Under the pieces are notes generated by a model, which worked only from the letters and a program-made list of their open reading frames with translations, did no database searches and was not told the DNA's origin. A stretch of 45,797 nucleotides of DNA from Thalassococcus sp. S3 (GTDB lineage Bacteria > Pseudomonadota > Alphaproteobacteria > Rhodobacterales > Rhodobacteraceae), in assembly GCF_004216475.1 (NCBI RefSeq), contig NZ_CP022306.1:1-45797 (forward strand). Reading direction: 5' to 3'. Both the position numbers and the translations under genes were made by a program. The first letter of the stretch is position 1; each line of letters opens with the position of its first letter. This document shows, in pieces, positions 7,166 through 15,918 of this stretch.

Positions 7166-8152
7166 ATGCGTATTGTCATCACCGGCGCCGCCGGATTTCT
7201 GGGCCGCGCCCTGATCGAACGACTGGCCAGCGCCGGAGCGGTCGATGTCGAGGGGGAGCCGAGACAGATCCACGAGATCCTCGCCTGCGATGTGGTCGAG
7301 GCGCCACTGGCCAGCCTGGCCGCGACCTATCCGCTGGTCCGCCCGCTTCTGGGCAGGGTGGGAGATCCGGATGTTCTGGGCGCCATCGTCACCGCGCAGC
7401 CCGACCTTGTCGTGCATCTGGCCGCAGTCGTCTCAAGCGCCGCGGAAGAGGATTTCGGGCTGGGCCTGAGCGTCAATGTCGAGGCGACGATGGCGCTGAT
7501 CCAGGCGCTGGAGGTGTTGCAGACCCCGCCGGTCTTCGTCTTTGCCTCCTCCGTCGCGGTCTTTGCCTGCGAGAACAACGAGGTCATCCAAGACACGACC
7601 CCACCCACTCCGCGCAGCAGCTATGGCGCACAAAAGTTGATCGGGGAGGTCCTGGTCCGCGATGCGAGCCGACGGGGGATCTTGCACGGGCGCAGCGCGC
7701 GGGTGCCGACGATTTCGGTGCGCCCGGGAAAGCCGAACCGCGCGGCCTCGTCATTCGCAAGCGGGATCATCAGAGAGCCAATGACGGGCCAGGACGCGGT
7801 CTTGCCGGTGGGGCGCGACGTGCGGTTGCACCTGGCCTCCCCGGATCGGGCGATCGACAATTTCCTGCACGCCATGGCGTTGCGGCAGGAGGTGTTGGAA
7901 GGGGAGACCACGATCACGCTGCCGGGCCTTTCGGTGTCGGTGGGCGAGATGCTGGAGACGCTGCGCAACGAGGCGGGAGAGGGGATTGCGGCCCGCGTCC
8001 ACTCAAAGCCAGACGCGGGTGTAGAGGCCATCGTGAAAAGCTGGCCCGGAGGCATCGAGACCCCGCGCGCGGAGGCGTTGGGCTTTCAGAGAGATGGATC
8101 ATTTCGCGACCTGCTGGAGCAATTCCGGCAGACGCTTTCGACGCCGGCATGA
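7166..8152 (+). CDS. denD: D-erythronate 2-dehydrogenase (extended SDR)
   Basis: This 328-residue NAD-dependent epimerase/dehydratase-type SDR has the cofactor motif GAAGFLG (7-13), active-site S128/S129 (ASS) and YxxxK at Y153/K157. DenD oxidises D-erythronate to 2-dehydro-D-erythronate. The assignment comes mostly from context: otnK, otnC and otnI, which convert that product to dihydroxyacetone phosphate and CO2, lie in the same operon. The ATG at 7166 follows GAGGGAGGG and begins at the first Rossmann strand. It is the first gene after the LacI operator. An uncharacterised sugar or uronate dehydrogenase of the same fold is the alternative. Confidence 0.8.
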   Translation: MRIVITGAAGFLGRALIERLASAGAVDVEGEPRQIHEILACDVVEAPLASLAATYPLVRPLLGRVGDPDVLGAIVTAQPDLVVHLAAVVSSAAEEDFGLGLSVNVEATMALIQALEVLQTPPVFVFASSVAVFACENNEVIQDTTPPTPRSSYGAQKLIGEVLVRDASRRGILHGRSARVPTISVRPGKPNRAASSFASGIIREPMTGQDAVLPVGRDVRLHLASPDRAIDNFLHAMALRQEVLEGETTITLPGLSVSVGEMLETLRNEAGEGIAARVHSKPDAGVEAIVKSWPGGIETPRAEALGFQRDGSFRDLLEQFRQTLSTPA

Positions 8153-8181
8153 CCGGCATTCAAGACCAAGGGAGGACGACC

Positions 8182-9144
8182 ATGAGACTGACGTTACTGG
8201 CCGCTGCAGCGGCCGCGATGATCGCCGGCACCGCGCAGGCCAACCAGGTCACCATCGGCCACACTGTGTCCGCGGACAGCCATTACGGCATCGGCGCACA
8301 GGCCTTTCTGGACACGCTCGCCGACGTGTCGGGCGGAGAATGGTCCGGCAGCCAGGCGCCCGCTGGGCAGTTGGGCGGTGAGCGGGACATGATCGAGGGG
8401 CTGCAGATCGGCTCGGTCGATATGGTGATCACATCGACCGGCCCGCTGGGCAATTTCGTGCCCGAGGTCTATGCGCTGGATCTGCCGTTCCTGTTCCGTG
8501 ACTACGACCACGCCCGCACGGTTCTGGACGGGGAGATCGGGCAGGAATTGCTGGAGAAGATGCGCGATGCCGATCTGGTGGGCCTGGCCTGGACGGAGAA
8601 CGGGTTTCGCCATGTGACCAACTCCCAAAGGCCGATCAACACGCCGGAGGATCTGAACGGCCTGAAGCTGCGCACGATGGAAAACCGCGTGCATATGGAG
8701 GCGTTCCAGAACATGGGCGCGGCGCCGACCCCGATGGCGTTTCCGGAGCTTTTTTCGGCTCTGCAACAGGGCGTTGTGGACGGGCAGGAGAACCCGGTCG
8801 TCGTGATCACGACGTCGAATTTCTGGGAAGTGCAGAACCATGTCTCGCTCACGGGCCATGTCTATTCGCCAGCCATCATTCTGGTCTCGCCGATCCTGTG
8901 GGACGGGCTGAGCGAGGAAGAACAGGGCTGGTTCCGCGAAGCAGCCGCCGCGTCGGTCGAGGCGACACGCGCGGAGGTGCTGAGGCTTGAGGAAGAAGGC
9001 ATCGAGCTGATGCGCGCGCAGGGGATGGAGGTCATCACGGAGATCGACAAGGCCCCGTTCCAGGAACTCGCCGAGGCCGCATACAGCGTCTATACGGAGC
9101 AATACGGCACTGAAATGGTCGAGCGCATTCAGGCGGTCGAATAA
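8182..9144 (+). CDS. TRAP transporter substrate-binding protein, DctP family
   Basis: This 320-residue periplasmic binding protein has a signal peptide (about residues 1-20, cleavage after AQA). The DctP core follows, with the carboxylate-binding signature region LKLRTMENRVHMEAFQNMGA near 160-180, where a conserved arginine pairs with the ligand carboxylate. It captures an organic acid and hands it to the membrane subunits encoded next. Its place between denD and otnK makes a tetronate (erythronate or threonate) the likely ligand. A hairpin follows the stop codon. Confidence 0.92.
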   Translation: MRLTLLAAAAAAMIAGTAQANQVTIGHTVSADSHYGIGAQAFLDTLADVSGGEWSGSQAPAGQLGGERDMIEGLQIGSVDMVITSTGPLGNFVPEVYALDLPFLFRDYDHARTVLDGEIGQELLEKMRDADLVGLAWTENGFRHVTNSQRPINTPEDLNGLKLRTMENRVHMEAFQNMGAAPTPMAFPELFSALQQGVVDGQENPVVVITTSNFWEVQNHVSLTGHVYSPAIILVSPILWDGLSEEEQGWFREAAAASVEATRAEVLRLEEEGIELMRAQGMEVITEIDKAPFQELAEAAYSVYTEQYGTEMVERIQAVE

Positions 9145-9150
9145 GATATC

Positions 9151-9178
9151 CCGGCGGGTCCAGTGATGGATCCGCCGG
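9151..9178 (+). terminator. Intercistronic stem-loop between dctP and dctQ
   Basis: CCGGCGGGTCC (9151-9161) pairs with GGATCCGCCGG (9168-9178), an 11-bp stem with one G-U and a 6-base loop, followed by TTTCGTTT. It probably stabilises dctP mRNA or terminates part of transcription, so that binding protein exceeds membrane subunits. Confidence 0.55.
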
Positions 9179-9218
9179 TTTCGTTTGAACGGGCAGAGAC
9201 CCGGAGGGATCGTGAAAG

Positions 9219-9740
9219 ATGCGGCTTTTCCTGACGTTTGAGCGCTGGAGCACATGGCTCGCGCTCACGCTGGCCATCGTGTTCCTGATCATCGCCGCAG
9301 CACTGGCGATGTGGCAGGTCACAACCCGCTTCGTGATCGGCGTGCCGTCGACCTGGTCGGAGGTGATCACGCGCTCGGCGATGATCTGGTCGGTCTTTCT
9401 GGGCGTGGCGGCCACCTATCGGCACGGGTCGATGATCGCGATGGAGATCGTGCAGAGGGCGCTGCCGGGGCGGCTTGGATTATGGCTCTATCTCGGGGCG
9501 AATGCGCTGTCGGTGACGTTCTTTGCGATCCTCTTCTGGCAAGGCTGGGGCATGACCGAGAGGGTGGCCCGCCAGACGCTGGCCGCGCTTGAAGTGTCCA
9601 TCGCCTGGGTCTACGCGGCCCTGCCGGTGGGCGCGGTTTTCGCCATCATCGCGATCCTGGGCTGTTCGCTGCGTGCCTTGCAGGCCGGGTCCAGCATGGC
9701 CGCGACAGAGCCGATCCTGGATTATGAGGCCAAGCCATGA
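9219..9740 (+). CDS. TRAP transporter small membrane subunit, DctQ family
   Basis: This 173-residue membrane protein has four hydrophobic segments (about residues 12-35, 52-68, 85-108 and 128-150), the normal DctQ size and topology. It bridges the binding protein and the DctM channel subunit. Its stop overlaps the dctM start by four bases. The 74-base gap upstream contains the dctP stem-loop. Confidence 0.9.
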   Translation: MRLFLTFERWSTWLALTLAIVFLIIAAALAMWQVTTRFVIGVPSTWSEVITRSAMIWSVFLGVAATYRHGSMIAMEIVQRALPGRLGLWLYLGANALSVTFFAILFWQGWGMTERVARQTLAALEVSIAWVYAALPVGAVFAIIAILGCSLRALQAGSSMAATEPILDYEAKP

Positions 9741-11017
9741 ATGCCGCCATCGCCCTATCGCTTGCGATCTTCTTTCTGATCGGCGTGCCCATTGCGGTGG
9801 CCATTGGTCTGGCCGCCATCGTGGGCATCGAGGCGCATGGACGCCTGCCGCTTCTGCTAGTCGCGCAACGGATGTTCGCGGGCATCGACAGTTTCCCGCT
9901 GATGGCGATCCCGCTGTTCATCCTGGCGGGCAATCTGATGAGCGCGGGGGGCATTTCCCGCAGACTTGTCGATCTGGCCAAGGCGCTGGTGGGCGGCATT
10001 CAGGGCGGGTTGGCCTGTTCCTGCGTGCTGACCTGCATGATGTTCGCCTCCGTCTCGGGCTCGTCCGTTGCCACGACCTTTGCCATTGGGGCGATCCTGA
10101 TCCCGGCCATGGCAAGGCACGGCTATCCCAAGCCGCTGGCGGCCTCCATCCAGGCCAGTTCGGCGGAGTTGGGCGTGCTGATCCCGCCGTCGATCCCGCT
10201 GATCCTGTATGGCGTGTCGACGAATACCTCGATCGAGCAGCTCTTTATCGCGGGCATCGGGCCGGGCCTGCTGGTGGGGGGTGCGCTGATGCTGACGGTG
10301 ATCCTGATCTGCCGGGCGCGCGGCCTGGGGCTGGAGGACGGCAAGGACCGCCCCTCGCTGCGCGCCGCGACCATCGCCGCCTTGCCGGCCTTGCTGGTGC
10401 CTTTCGTGATCATCGGAGGGATTTATTCGGGGGTCTTTACCCCGACCGAAGCCAGTGCCGCCGCCGTGGCCGCCGCCATTATCGTCAGCCTCGTCTTTTA
10501 CCGCGAATTGCCGCTGCGGGCGTTGCCCAATATCCTGAAACGCACGGTGGTGTCGTCGACGGCAATCATGCTGATCATCTCGGCCGCGGCGCTCTTTTCG
10601 TTCCTGATCACCCGGTCGGGCCTGCCCAATGACATTGCCGCCTGGTTCAATGCGGTGTTCGAGAGCCGGTTTGCCTTCCTGCTGGTCGTCAACCTCCTGT
10701 TGTTGCTGGTGGGCATGTTCATCGAAACCTCTGCCGCGATCCTTGTGCTGGCGCCGATCCTTGCGCCCATCGCCATCGCCTACGGCGTGGATCCGGTGCA
10801 TTTCGGGCTGATCGTCGTGGTGAACCTGGCGCTGGGGATGATCACGCCGCCCTTGGGCGTGAATCTGTTCGCGGCGTGCGCGGTGGCGGGGATACCTGTG
10901 GAGCGGATCATTCCGCAGCTCATCTGGTTCGTGCTGGTTGTCTTTGGCTGCCTGATGCTGATCACGTATGTGCCGATGATCGCACTGGGTCCGGTCGAAT
11001 TGCTGGTGGGGAGATAG
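9737..11017 (+). CDS. TRAP transporter large permease subunit, DctM family
   Basis: This 426-residue polytopic inner-membrane protein is of the DctM (ion-transporter superfamily) type and performs Na+-driven substrate translocation. Typical features include the early ATTFAIGAILIPAM segment, the loop SSAELGVLIPPSIPLILYG, and the late GMITPPLGVNLF motif. Length is normal for DctM. It starts at ATG overlapping the dctQ stop. The next gene, otnK, follows after 110 bases containing a hairpin and probably belongs to the same transcript. Confidence 0.93.
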   Translation: MNAAIALSLAIFFLIGVPIAVAIGLAAIVGIEAHGRLPLLLVAQRMFAGIDSFPLMAIPLFILAGNLMSAGGISRRLVDLAKALVGGIQGGLACSCVLTCMMFASVSGSSVATTFAIGAILIPAMARHGYPKPLAASIQASSAELGVLIPPSIPLILYGVSTNTSIEQLFIAGIGPGLLVGGALMLTVILICRARGLGLEDGKDRPSLRAATIAALPALLVPFVIIGGIYSGVFTPTEASAAAVAAAIIVSLVFYRELPLRALPNILKRTVVSSTAIMLIISAAALFSFLITRSGLPNDIAAWFNAVFESRFAFLLVVNLLLLLVGMFIETSAAILVLAPILAPIAIAYGVDPVHFGLIVVVNLALGMITPPLGVNLFAACAVAGIPVERIIPQLIWFVLVVFGCLMLITYVPMIALGPVELLVGR

Positions 11018-11083
11018 CTGTGGTGGCTTTGTCTTTGGCCCACCGACCGTGTGGGCTTATGACGACAACGTAACAATGAAAAA

Positions 11084-11101
11084 GCTCTCCGCCGAGAGAG
11101 C
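11084..11101 (-). terminator. Hairpin upstream of otnK, terminator-like on the minus strand
   Basis: GCTCTC (11084-11089) pairs with GAGAGC (11096-11101) around a 6-base loop. Read on the minus strand, the stem is followed by TTTTTC, the form of a weak Rho-independent terminator against antisense transcription. Read on the plus strand there is no U tract, so otnK should still be reached. Confidence 0.35.
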
Positions 11102-11127
11102 GGGACAGACAAGACCGGGAGAGTGAC

Positions 11128-12378
11128 GTGAAACTTGGATGTATCGGGGATGATTTTACGGGGTCCTCGGATCTCGCCAATACGCTGACGCGGCAGGGGA
11201 TGCGCAGCGCCGTCTATGTGGGCGTGCCGGACGGCCCGGCCGAGGCGGAGATCGAGGCGGGGGTGGTTGCGCTCAAGTCCCGGTCGATTCCGGCGCAGGA
11301 GGCCGTCAGGCTGTCGCTGGAGGCGCTGGATTGGCTGAAAGGACAGGGCTGTACACAGTTTCTGTTTAAATACTGCTCGACCTTCGACAGCACGGCGGAC
11401 GGCAATATCGGCCCGGTCGCCGAAGCGCTGGCAAATGCGCTGGAGGCACCAAGGGCTGTGTTCTGCCCGGCCTTTCCCAGCACGGGCAGGGCGGTTTTTC
11501 AGGGCCATCTGTTTGTGGGCGACCGGCTTTTGTCGGAAAGCGGGATGCAGAACCATCCGCTGACCCCGATGACCGACCCGGATCTGCGCCGCGTTCTGGC
11601 GAAACAGAGCCAAACGGGGGTGGGCCATGTGCCGTTGGCCCAAGTCAGCGAGGGCGCGGAGGCGGTGCGCGCGGCGATGGAGGCAGAGCAGGCCGAGGGG
11701 CGGCGTTTCATCGTGGCGGATGCGATCACGGACCCGGATCTGATGACCTTGGGTGCTGCGCTGGCCGATGACGTGCTGATCACCGGAGGGTCGGGGATCG
11801 CCCTGGGGCTGCCCGCCAATTTCCGCGCACGGGGCGAGATTGGCGAGGCCACTGGCGACTGGAGTGGCGAGGCGGGAAAGGCGGCGATCCTGTCGGGGTC
11901 CTGTTCCATCGCGACACGCGGGCAGGTGGCCCGGCACAAGGCACAGCACCCGGCACGGGAGATCACGGCGGAGGACGTGCTGGACGGGCGCCTGACACCG
12001 GAGGATATGGCGGACTGGCTGGCCGGGCAGGAGGGTCTGCCGCTGGCCTATTCCTCCGCCGATCCGGACATCGTGCGCGCCACGCAGGACCGCCACGGGA
12101 CAGAGCGCGTCGCGGGCGCGCTGGAGGCGTTCTTTGCCGCCACCGCGCGGGCCTTGACCGCACGCGGGGTGCGCCGGTTGATCACGGCAGGCGGCGAGAC
12201 CTCTGGCGCGGTCGTCGAAGGTCTGGGCCTGACGGCGCTCTCCATCGGGCCGGAGATCGCGCCCGGTGTGCCGGCGGTGCGCGCGTCGGATGATCTGGTG
12301 CTGGCGCTGAAATCCGGCAATTTCGGGGGCGAGGACTTCTTTGCTGAGGCCGCCGCCGTGCTGGAGGGCGCGGCATGA
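11128..12378 (+). CDS. otnK: 3-oxo-tetronate 4-kinase (DUF1537 family)
   Basis: This 416-residue DUF1537-family kinase phosphorylates 3-oxo-tetronate (from L-threonate or D-erythronate) at C4. The N-terminal substrate domain carries GDDFTGSSDLANTL (7-20). The C-terminal nucleotide domain contains TAGGETSGAVVEGLG near 353-367. OtnK, OtnC and OtnI are an experimentally established trio (DUF1537 functional assignment work), and all three are consecutive here. The start is GTG at 11128 with GGGAGAG upstream. The stop overlaps the otnC start (ATGA). Confidence 0.92.
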   Translation: MKLGCIGDDFTGSSDLANTLTRQGMRSAVYVGVPDGPAEAEIEAGVVALKSRSIPAQEAVRLSLEALDWLKGQGCTQFLFKYCSTFDSTADGNIGPVAEALANALEAPRAVFCPAFPSTGRAVFQGHLFVGDRLLSESGMQNHPLTPMTDPDLRRVLAKQSQTGVGHVPLAQVSEGAEAVRAAMEAEQAEGRRFIVADAITDPDLMTLGAALADDVLITGGSGIALGLPANFRARGEIGEATGDWSGEAGKAAILSGSCSIATRGQVARHKAQHPAREITAEDVLDGRLTPEDMADWLAGQEGLPLAYSSADPDIVRATQDRHGTERVAGALEAFFAATARALTARGVRRLITAGGETSGAVVEGLGLTALSIGPEIAPGVPAVRASDDLVLALKSGNFGGEDFFAEAAAVLEGAA

Positions 12379-13019
12379 GCGACGCCAAGCTGCGCGAGGA
12401 TATCTGTTTCTGGGCCAAGTCGATGTTCGACCGAGGCCTGACGGGCGGTGCGTCTGGCAACATCTCGGCCCGGACGGAGGATGGCGGTCTGCTGGTCACA
12501 CCGACGGGCGCAAGCTTCGGACGGCTCGATCCGGGCCGGTTGTCGCGGTTTGATGCAGAGGGCCGGCATGTGGCGGGCGACAAGCCCACCAAGGAGATGC
12601 CGCTGCACACGGCGTTCTACGAGACCCGGAAAAGCGCGGGCGCGGTGGTGCATCTGCATTCCACTCATTCCACAGCCCTGTCGATGCTGCCAGAGGTGGA
12701 CGAGGACAACATGCTGCCCCCGCTCACAGCCTATCCGGTCATGCGGCTGGGCAAGGTCAAACGCCTGCCGTTCTTCCGACCGGGAGATCCGGAGATGGGA
12801 GAGGCCGTGCGCGGCCTTGCGGGTAAACGCAGCGCCGTGGTGCTGGCCAATCACGGACCTGTCGTGGCGGGCAAGGAACTGGAGGCGACGGTCTACGCCA
12901 TCGAGGAACTGGAGGAGGGCGCCAAGCTCGCAATGCTGTTGCGCCACGCCAACCCCAGGGGCATGACGGATGCGCAGGTGATGGATCTTGTGCGCCATTA
13001 CGGGGTGGAGTGGGACTGA
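12375..13019 (+). CDS. otnC: 3-oxo-tetronate 4-phosphate decarboxylase (class II aldolase family)
   Basis: This 214-residue class II aldolase/adducin-fold enzyme decarboxylates 3-oxo-tetronate 4-phosphate to dihydroxyacetone phosphate and CO2. Visible residues are the phosphate loop GGASGNIS (24-31), catalytic E74 and metal ligands H93, H95 and H160 (ANHGP). Fuculose-phosphate aldolase relatives look similar, but the otnK and otnI neighbours settle the call. It is coupled to otnK by ATGA and to otnI by TGATG. Confidence 0.9.
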   Translation: MSDAKLREDICFWAKSMFDRGLTGGASGNISARTEDGGLLVTPTGASFGRLDPGRLSRFDAEGRHVAGDKPTKEMPLHTAFYETRKSAGAVVHLHSTHSTALSMLPEVDEDNMLPPLTAYPVMRLGKVKRLPFFRPGDPEMGEAVRGLAGKRSAVVLANHGPVVAGKELEATVYAIEELEEGAKLAMLLRHANPRGMTDAQVMDLVRHYGVEWD

Positions 13020-13783
13020 TGCAGCTATCGGCCAATCTGGGTTTTCTCTTCACCGATCTTACGCTGCCCGACGCGATCCGTGCTGCCAAGGCGCAGAGGT
13101 TCGACGCGGTGGAATGTCATTTTCCGTTCGACCAGCCTGAGGCAGATGTATCCGCCGCGTTGCAGGAGACCGGTCTGCCGATGCTGGGCCTGAACACCTG
13201 GCCCGGTGACCGCGGGGGCGGGGATTTCGGCCTTTGCGCATTGCCGGAGAGGCGCGAAGAGGCCCGCGCGGCGATGGATCAGGCGATTGCCTATGCGCGC
13301 GCCATCGGCTGCGCCGCGGTGCATGTGATGGCCGGGCGCACGGATGGCGGCGCGGAGGCGGAGGCGTGCTTTCGCGAGGCTTTGTCCTATGCCTGCGCCG
13401 CTGCCCCGGAGTTGACCATCCTGATCGAGCCGCTGAACCACCGCGACGTGCCGGGCTATCATCTGGTGCAGATGGATCACGCGGCGCGGATCATCGACGA
13501 TCTGGGGCATGCCAATCTGAGGATCATGTACGACCTTTATCACGCGCAGATCATGCGGGGGGATCTGAACGGTCAATTCACTGCACATCGGGATCGGATC
13601 GGACATATCCAGATAGCCTCTGCCCCCGACCGGGGCGAGCCGGGGCAGGGGGAGGTCGACCTCCTCTGGCTCTGCCGCTGGCTGGCGGATCAGGGCTGGG
13701 ACCGGCCCATCGGGGCTGAATACAAGCCCCGCCAGGGCGACACGGTCGCAGGTCTGGGCTGGATGGCGGCGTTTCGCGACTAA
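13019..13783 (+). CDS. otnI: 2-oxo-tetronate isomerase (hydroxypyruvate isomerase family)
   Basis: This 254-residue AP-endonuclease-2-like TIM barrel interconverts 2-oxo- and 3-oxo-tetronate, the step linking DenD to OtnK. Family glutamates are visible in LIEPLNHRDVPGY (about 139-151) and GAEYKP near the C-terminus, with the metal/substrate segment MYDLYHAQIMRGD between. The ATG at 13019 overlaps the otnC stop (TGATG) and is preferred over a GTG nine bases upstream. Its stop overlaps that of the convergent LysR gene by four bases, ending the operon. Confidence 0.9.
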   Translation: MQLSANLGFLFTDLTLPDAIRAAKAQRFDAVECHFPFDQPEADVSAALQETGLPMLGLNTWPGDRGGGDFGLCALPERREEARAAMDQAIAYARAIGCAAVHVMAGRTDGGAEAEACFREALSYACAAAPELTILIEPLNHRDVPGYHLVQMDHAARIIDDLGHANLRIMYDLYHAQIMRGDLNGQFTAHRDRIGHIQIASAPDRGEPGQGEVDLLWLCRWLADQGWDRPIGAEYKPRQGDTVAGLGWMAAFRD

Positions 13784-14736
13784 CCCTTGCGTGAAAAGGG
13801 ATCGGGCGGGGTGTTCAAGCGGACATGCCGCATGAAGGCCCGCGCGATACGGGGCACCGGGCGCTGGTCGGAGAGGACGAAATAGCTCTGATACCGGATC
13901 GGAGAGGCGAAGGGGACAAAGGTCAGATCGTCGGCCCGGTACTGGTAGAGAGGGAAGGGGTTGATGATGGCCAGCCCCAACCCCTCCATCGCGAGGTCGG
14001 CGGCGGCGAAGGAGGTCGAAACCTCTGCCACGATCCGCGCCTCTGCCCGGTTCTGATGCAACAGGCGGTCAAGCTGGCCGCGCCGTGCGTGCCGGTGGGT
14101 CAGGGCGATGATGCTTTGGCGGTGCAGATCGCCCGGGCGGATCTCGGCCCGGGTCGCCAGAGGATGGTCGGGGCGCATGGCGCAGACGGCCTGCGACAGG
14201 CGGTAGGGGACCAGCTTGATCCCGGCCCGCGACAGTTCGACCCCGGTGATGCCCAGATCGAAGCGGTTTTCAAGGATGCCGCGCGTGACCTCGTCAGAGG
14301 TGTTCACGTCGAAGCTGATGAAGAAATGAGGGTTCGCCCTTAGAAACCCGCCGATCTGCGAAATCAGGAAGCGATGCGCATAGCTGGGCGGGGCACAGAG
14401 GCGGAGGGTCTCCTGTACCGGCTCGGACGGCCCGTCGATGCGGTTGAGCGCGTCGAAGAGAGGGTCGAGCCGCCGGTTGAGGCGCACGGCCTCCTGCGTG
14501 GGGCGCAGGCGTCCCCCGTCCCGTTCGAAGAGCGTCGCCCCGATGCGGTTTTCAAGGTTCGCCACCGCCCGGCTGACGGTCGATTGCGACAGGCCAAGCT
14601 GGCGCGCCGCGCCGGTGGTGGTGCCGGCCTGCATCAGCGCGCGCAGAGCCTGGTATTCGGGGATGGAGTGCCAGCTTTTGGTTTTGGTCAAGGCGAGGAT
14701 CCGGCGGGAGTGACTAAGTCTATGCGTAAAATGCAT
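13780..14736 (-). CDS. LysR-family transcriptional regulator
   Basis: This is a LysR-type regulator with the N-terminal winged helix-turn-helix (IPEYQALRALMQAG, then ARQLGLSQSTVSRAVANLE) and a C-terminal effector domain. It diverges from the dipeptidase and peptide ABC-importer operon and presumably controls it. The start is uncertain. The ATG at 14736 overlaps a TATGC-N7-GCATA dyad likely to be its binding site, while a TTG at 14691 would give the short leader before the helix-turn-helix usual for the family. The effector may be a peptide or amino acid (inference). Confidence 0.88.
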   Translation of the reverse strand: MHFTHRLSHSRRILALTKTKSWHSIPEYQALRALMQAGTTTGAARQLGLSQSTVSRAVANLENRIGATLFERDGGRLRPTQEAVRLNRRLDPLFDALNRIDGPSEPVQETLRLCAPPSYAHRFLISQIGGFLRANPHFFISFDVNTSDEVTRGILENRFDLGITGVELSRAGIKLVPYRLSQAVCAMRPDHPLATRAEIRPGDLHRQSIIALTHRHARRGQLDRLLHQNRAEARIVAEVSTSFAAADLAMEGLGLAIINPFPLYQYRADDLTFVPFASPIRYQSYFVLSDQRPVPRIARAFMRHVRLNTPPDPFSRKG

Positions 14737-14737
14737 A
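14721..14737. promoter_or_regulatory. LysR-type binding dyad (T-N11-A)
   Basis: TATGC (14721-14725) and GCATA (14733-14737) form an inverted repeat containing the T-N11-A core of LysR-family sites. It lies in the divergent region between the regulator and the dipeptidase gene, about 78 bases before the latter's GTG. Confidence 0.55.
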
Positions 14738-14814
14738 GCATTAGCGCTTCGCCATGCCAAATTCGCTGTTAACCTTTTGGGGTTGCCGCTTCTCACACCA
14801 GGACAATCTGCCTC

Positions 14815-15873
14815 GTGACGGATACCTCACCGCTGATTTTCGACGGGCACAACGATGTGCTCTCCAAGCTTTATCGCGCGGGCGGGGTGCCTTCGGCACA
14901 GACGTTCACCAGCGGGCGCGAGGGCGCCATCGATGTGCCCAAGGCGCAGGCGGGCGGGTTTGGGGGCGGTTTCTTCGCGGTCTACGTGCCGTCCCCCGCC
15001 GATCTCGACTTCAAATTCCAAGAGATGACGAAACCGGCCTACGACCTGCCCTTGCCGGAGCCCATCGACTGGGAAGACGCCTTGCCCGTCGCGATGAGCC
15101 AGGCCGCGATCCTGATGGAGCTGGAGCGCCAGGGCGCGTTGACCATCTGCCGAACCGCCGCCCAGATCCGCGAGACGCTGGCCGACAACCGCATCGCCGC
15201 GATCTTTCATATCGAGGGGGCGGAGGCGATTGACCCGGATCTGCACACGCTCGATGTTCTTTATGCCGCCGGGCTGCGTTCTCTCGGGCCGGTCTGGAGC
15301 CGGACGACGATCTTTGGCCACGGGGTGCCGTTCCGCTATCCCGCTACGCCGGATATCGGAGAAGGCCTGACCGATCACGGCCTGCGGTTGGTCAAACGCT
15401 GCAATGCGCTTGGCATCATGATTGACCTGTCGCATCTGAATGCGGCGGGGTTCTGGGACGTCGCGCGCCATTCCGAGCATCCGCTGGTGGCCACCCATTC
15501 CAACGCCCATGCCATTTGTCCGCATGCCCGCAACCTCACCGATGACCAACTTTTAGCCATTCGCGAAAGCGATGGTATGGTAGGGTTGAATTTCGCTGTC
15601 GCCTTCCTGCGGGACGATGGCAGGATGCTGGCGGATGTACCGCTGGAGCAGGTGCTGCGCCATCTCGATCATCTGATCGAGATACTGGGCGAAGACCGTG
15701 TGGGGATGGGTTCGGATTATGACGGGGCGGTGGTGCCCGACGGGCTGACCACTGTCGCCGACCTGCCGGCTTTGCGGCAGGCCATGGCCGATCACGGCTA
15801 TGGGGCAGAGCTGATCCGAAAGCTGTGCCACGACAACTGGCTGCGCGTTCTGGAAAAGACCTGGGGGTCCTGA
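14815..15873 (+). CDS. Membrane (renal) dipeptidase, peptidase family M19
   Basis: This 352-residue zinc dipeptidase is of the amidohydrolase TIM-barrel fold. The expected ligands are present: H12 and D14 (FDGHND), bridging E134 (HIEGAEA), H207 and H228 (ATHSNAH), plus the late GSDYDG aspartate. M19 enzymes hydrolyse dipeptides, often with a D- or dehydro-residue at the C-terminal side. No signal peptide is seen, so it should act in the cytosol on imported peptides. It begins with GTG at 14815 and leads a five-gene peptide importer operon. Confidence 0.93.
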   Translation: MTDTSPLIFDGHNDVLSKLYRAGGVPSAQTFTSGREGAIDVPKAQAGGFGGGFFAVYVPSPADLDFKFQEMTKPAYDLPLPEPIDWEDALPVAMSQAAILMELERQGALTICRTAAQIRETLADNRIAAIFHIEGAEAIDPDLHTLDVLYAAGLRSLGPVWSRTTIFGHGVPFRYPATPDIGEGLTDHGLRLVKRCNALGIMIDLSHLNAAGFWDVARHSEHPLVATHSNAHAICPHARNLTDDQLLAIRESDGMVGLNFAVAFLRDDGRMLADVPLEQVLRHLDHLIEILGEDRVGMGSDYDGAVVPDGLTTVADLPALRQAMADHGYGAELIRKLCHDNWLRVLEKTWGS

Positions 15874-15918
15874 CCGCGCCGCCCAATCTGGGGATTTACA
15901 ACAGGAGAGGTTCAAAAA

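Noticed and set aside
13780..14796. LysR gene extended to a start at 14796
   Set aside because: The added 20 residues have no LysR similarity and would run through the divergent promoter region and its binding dyad.
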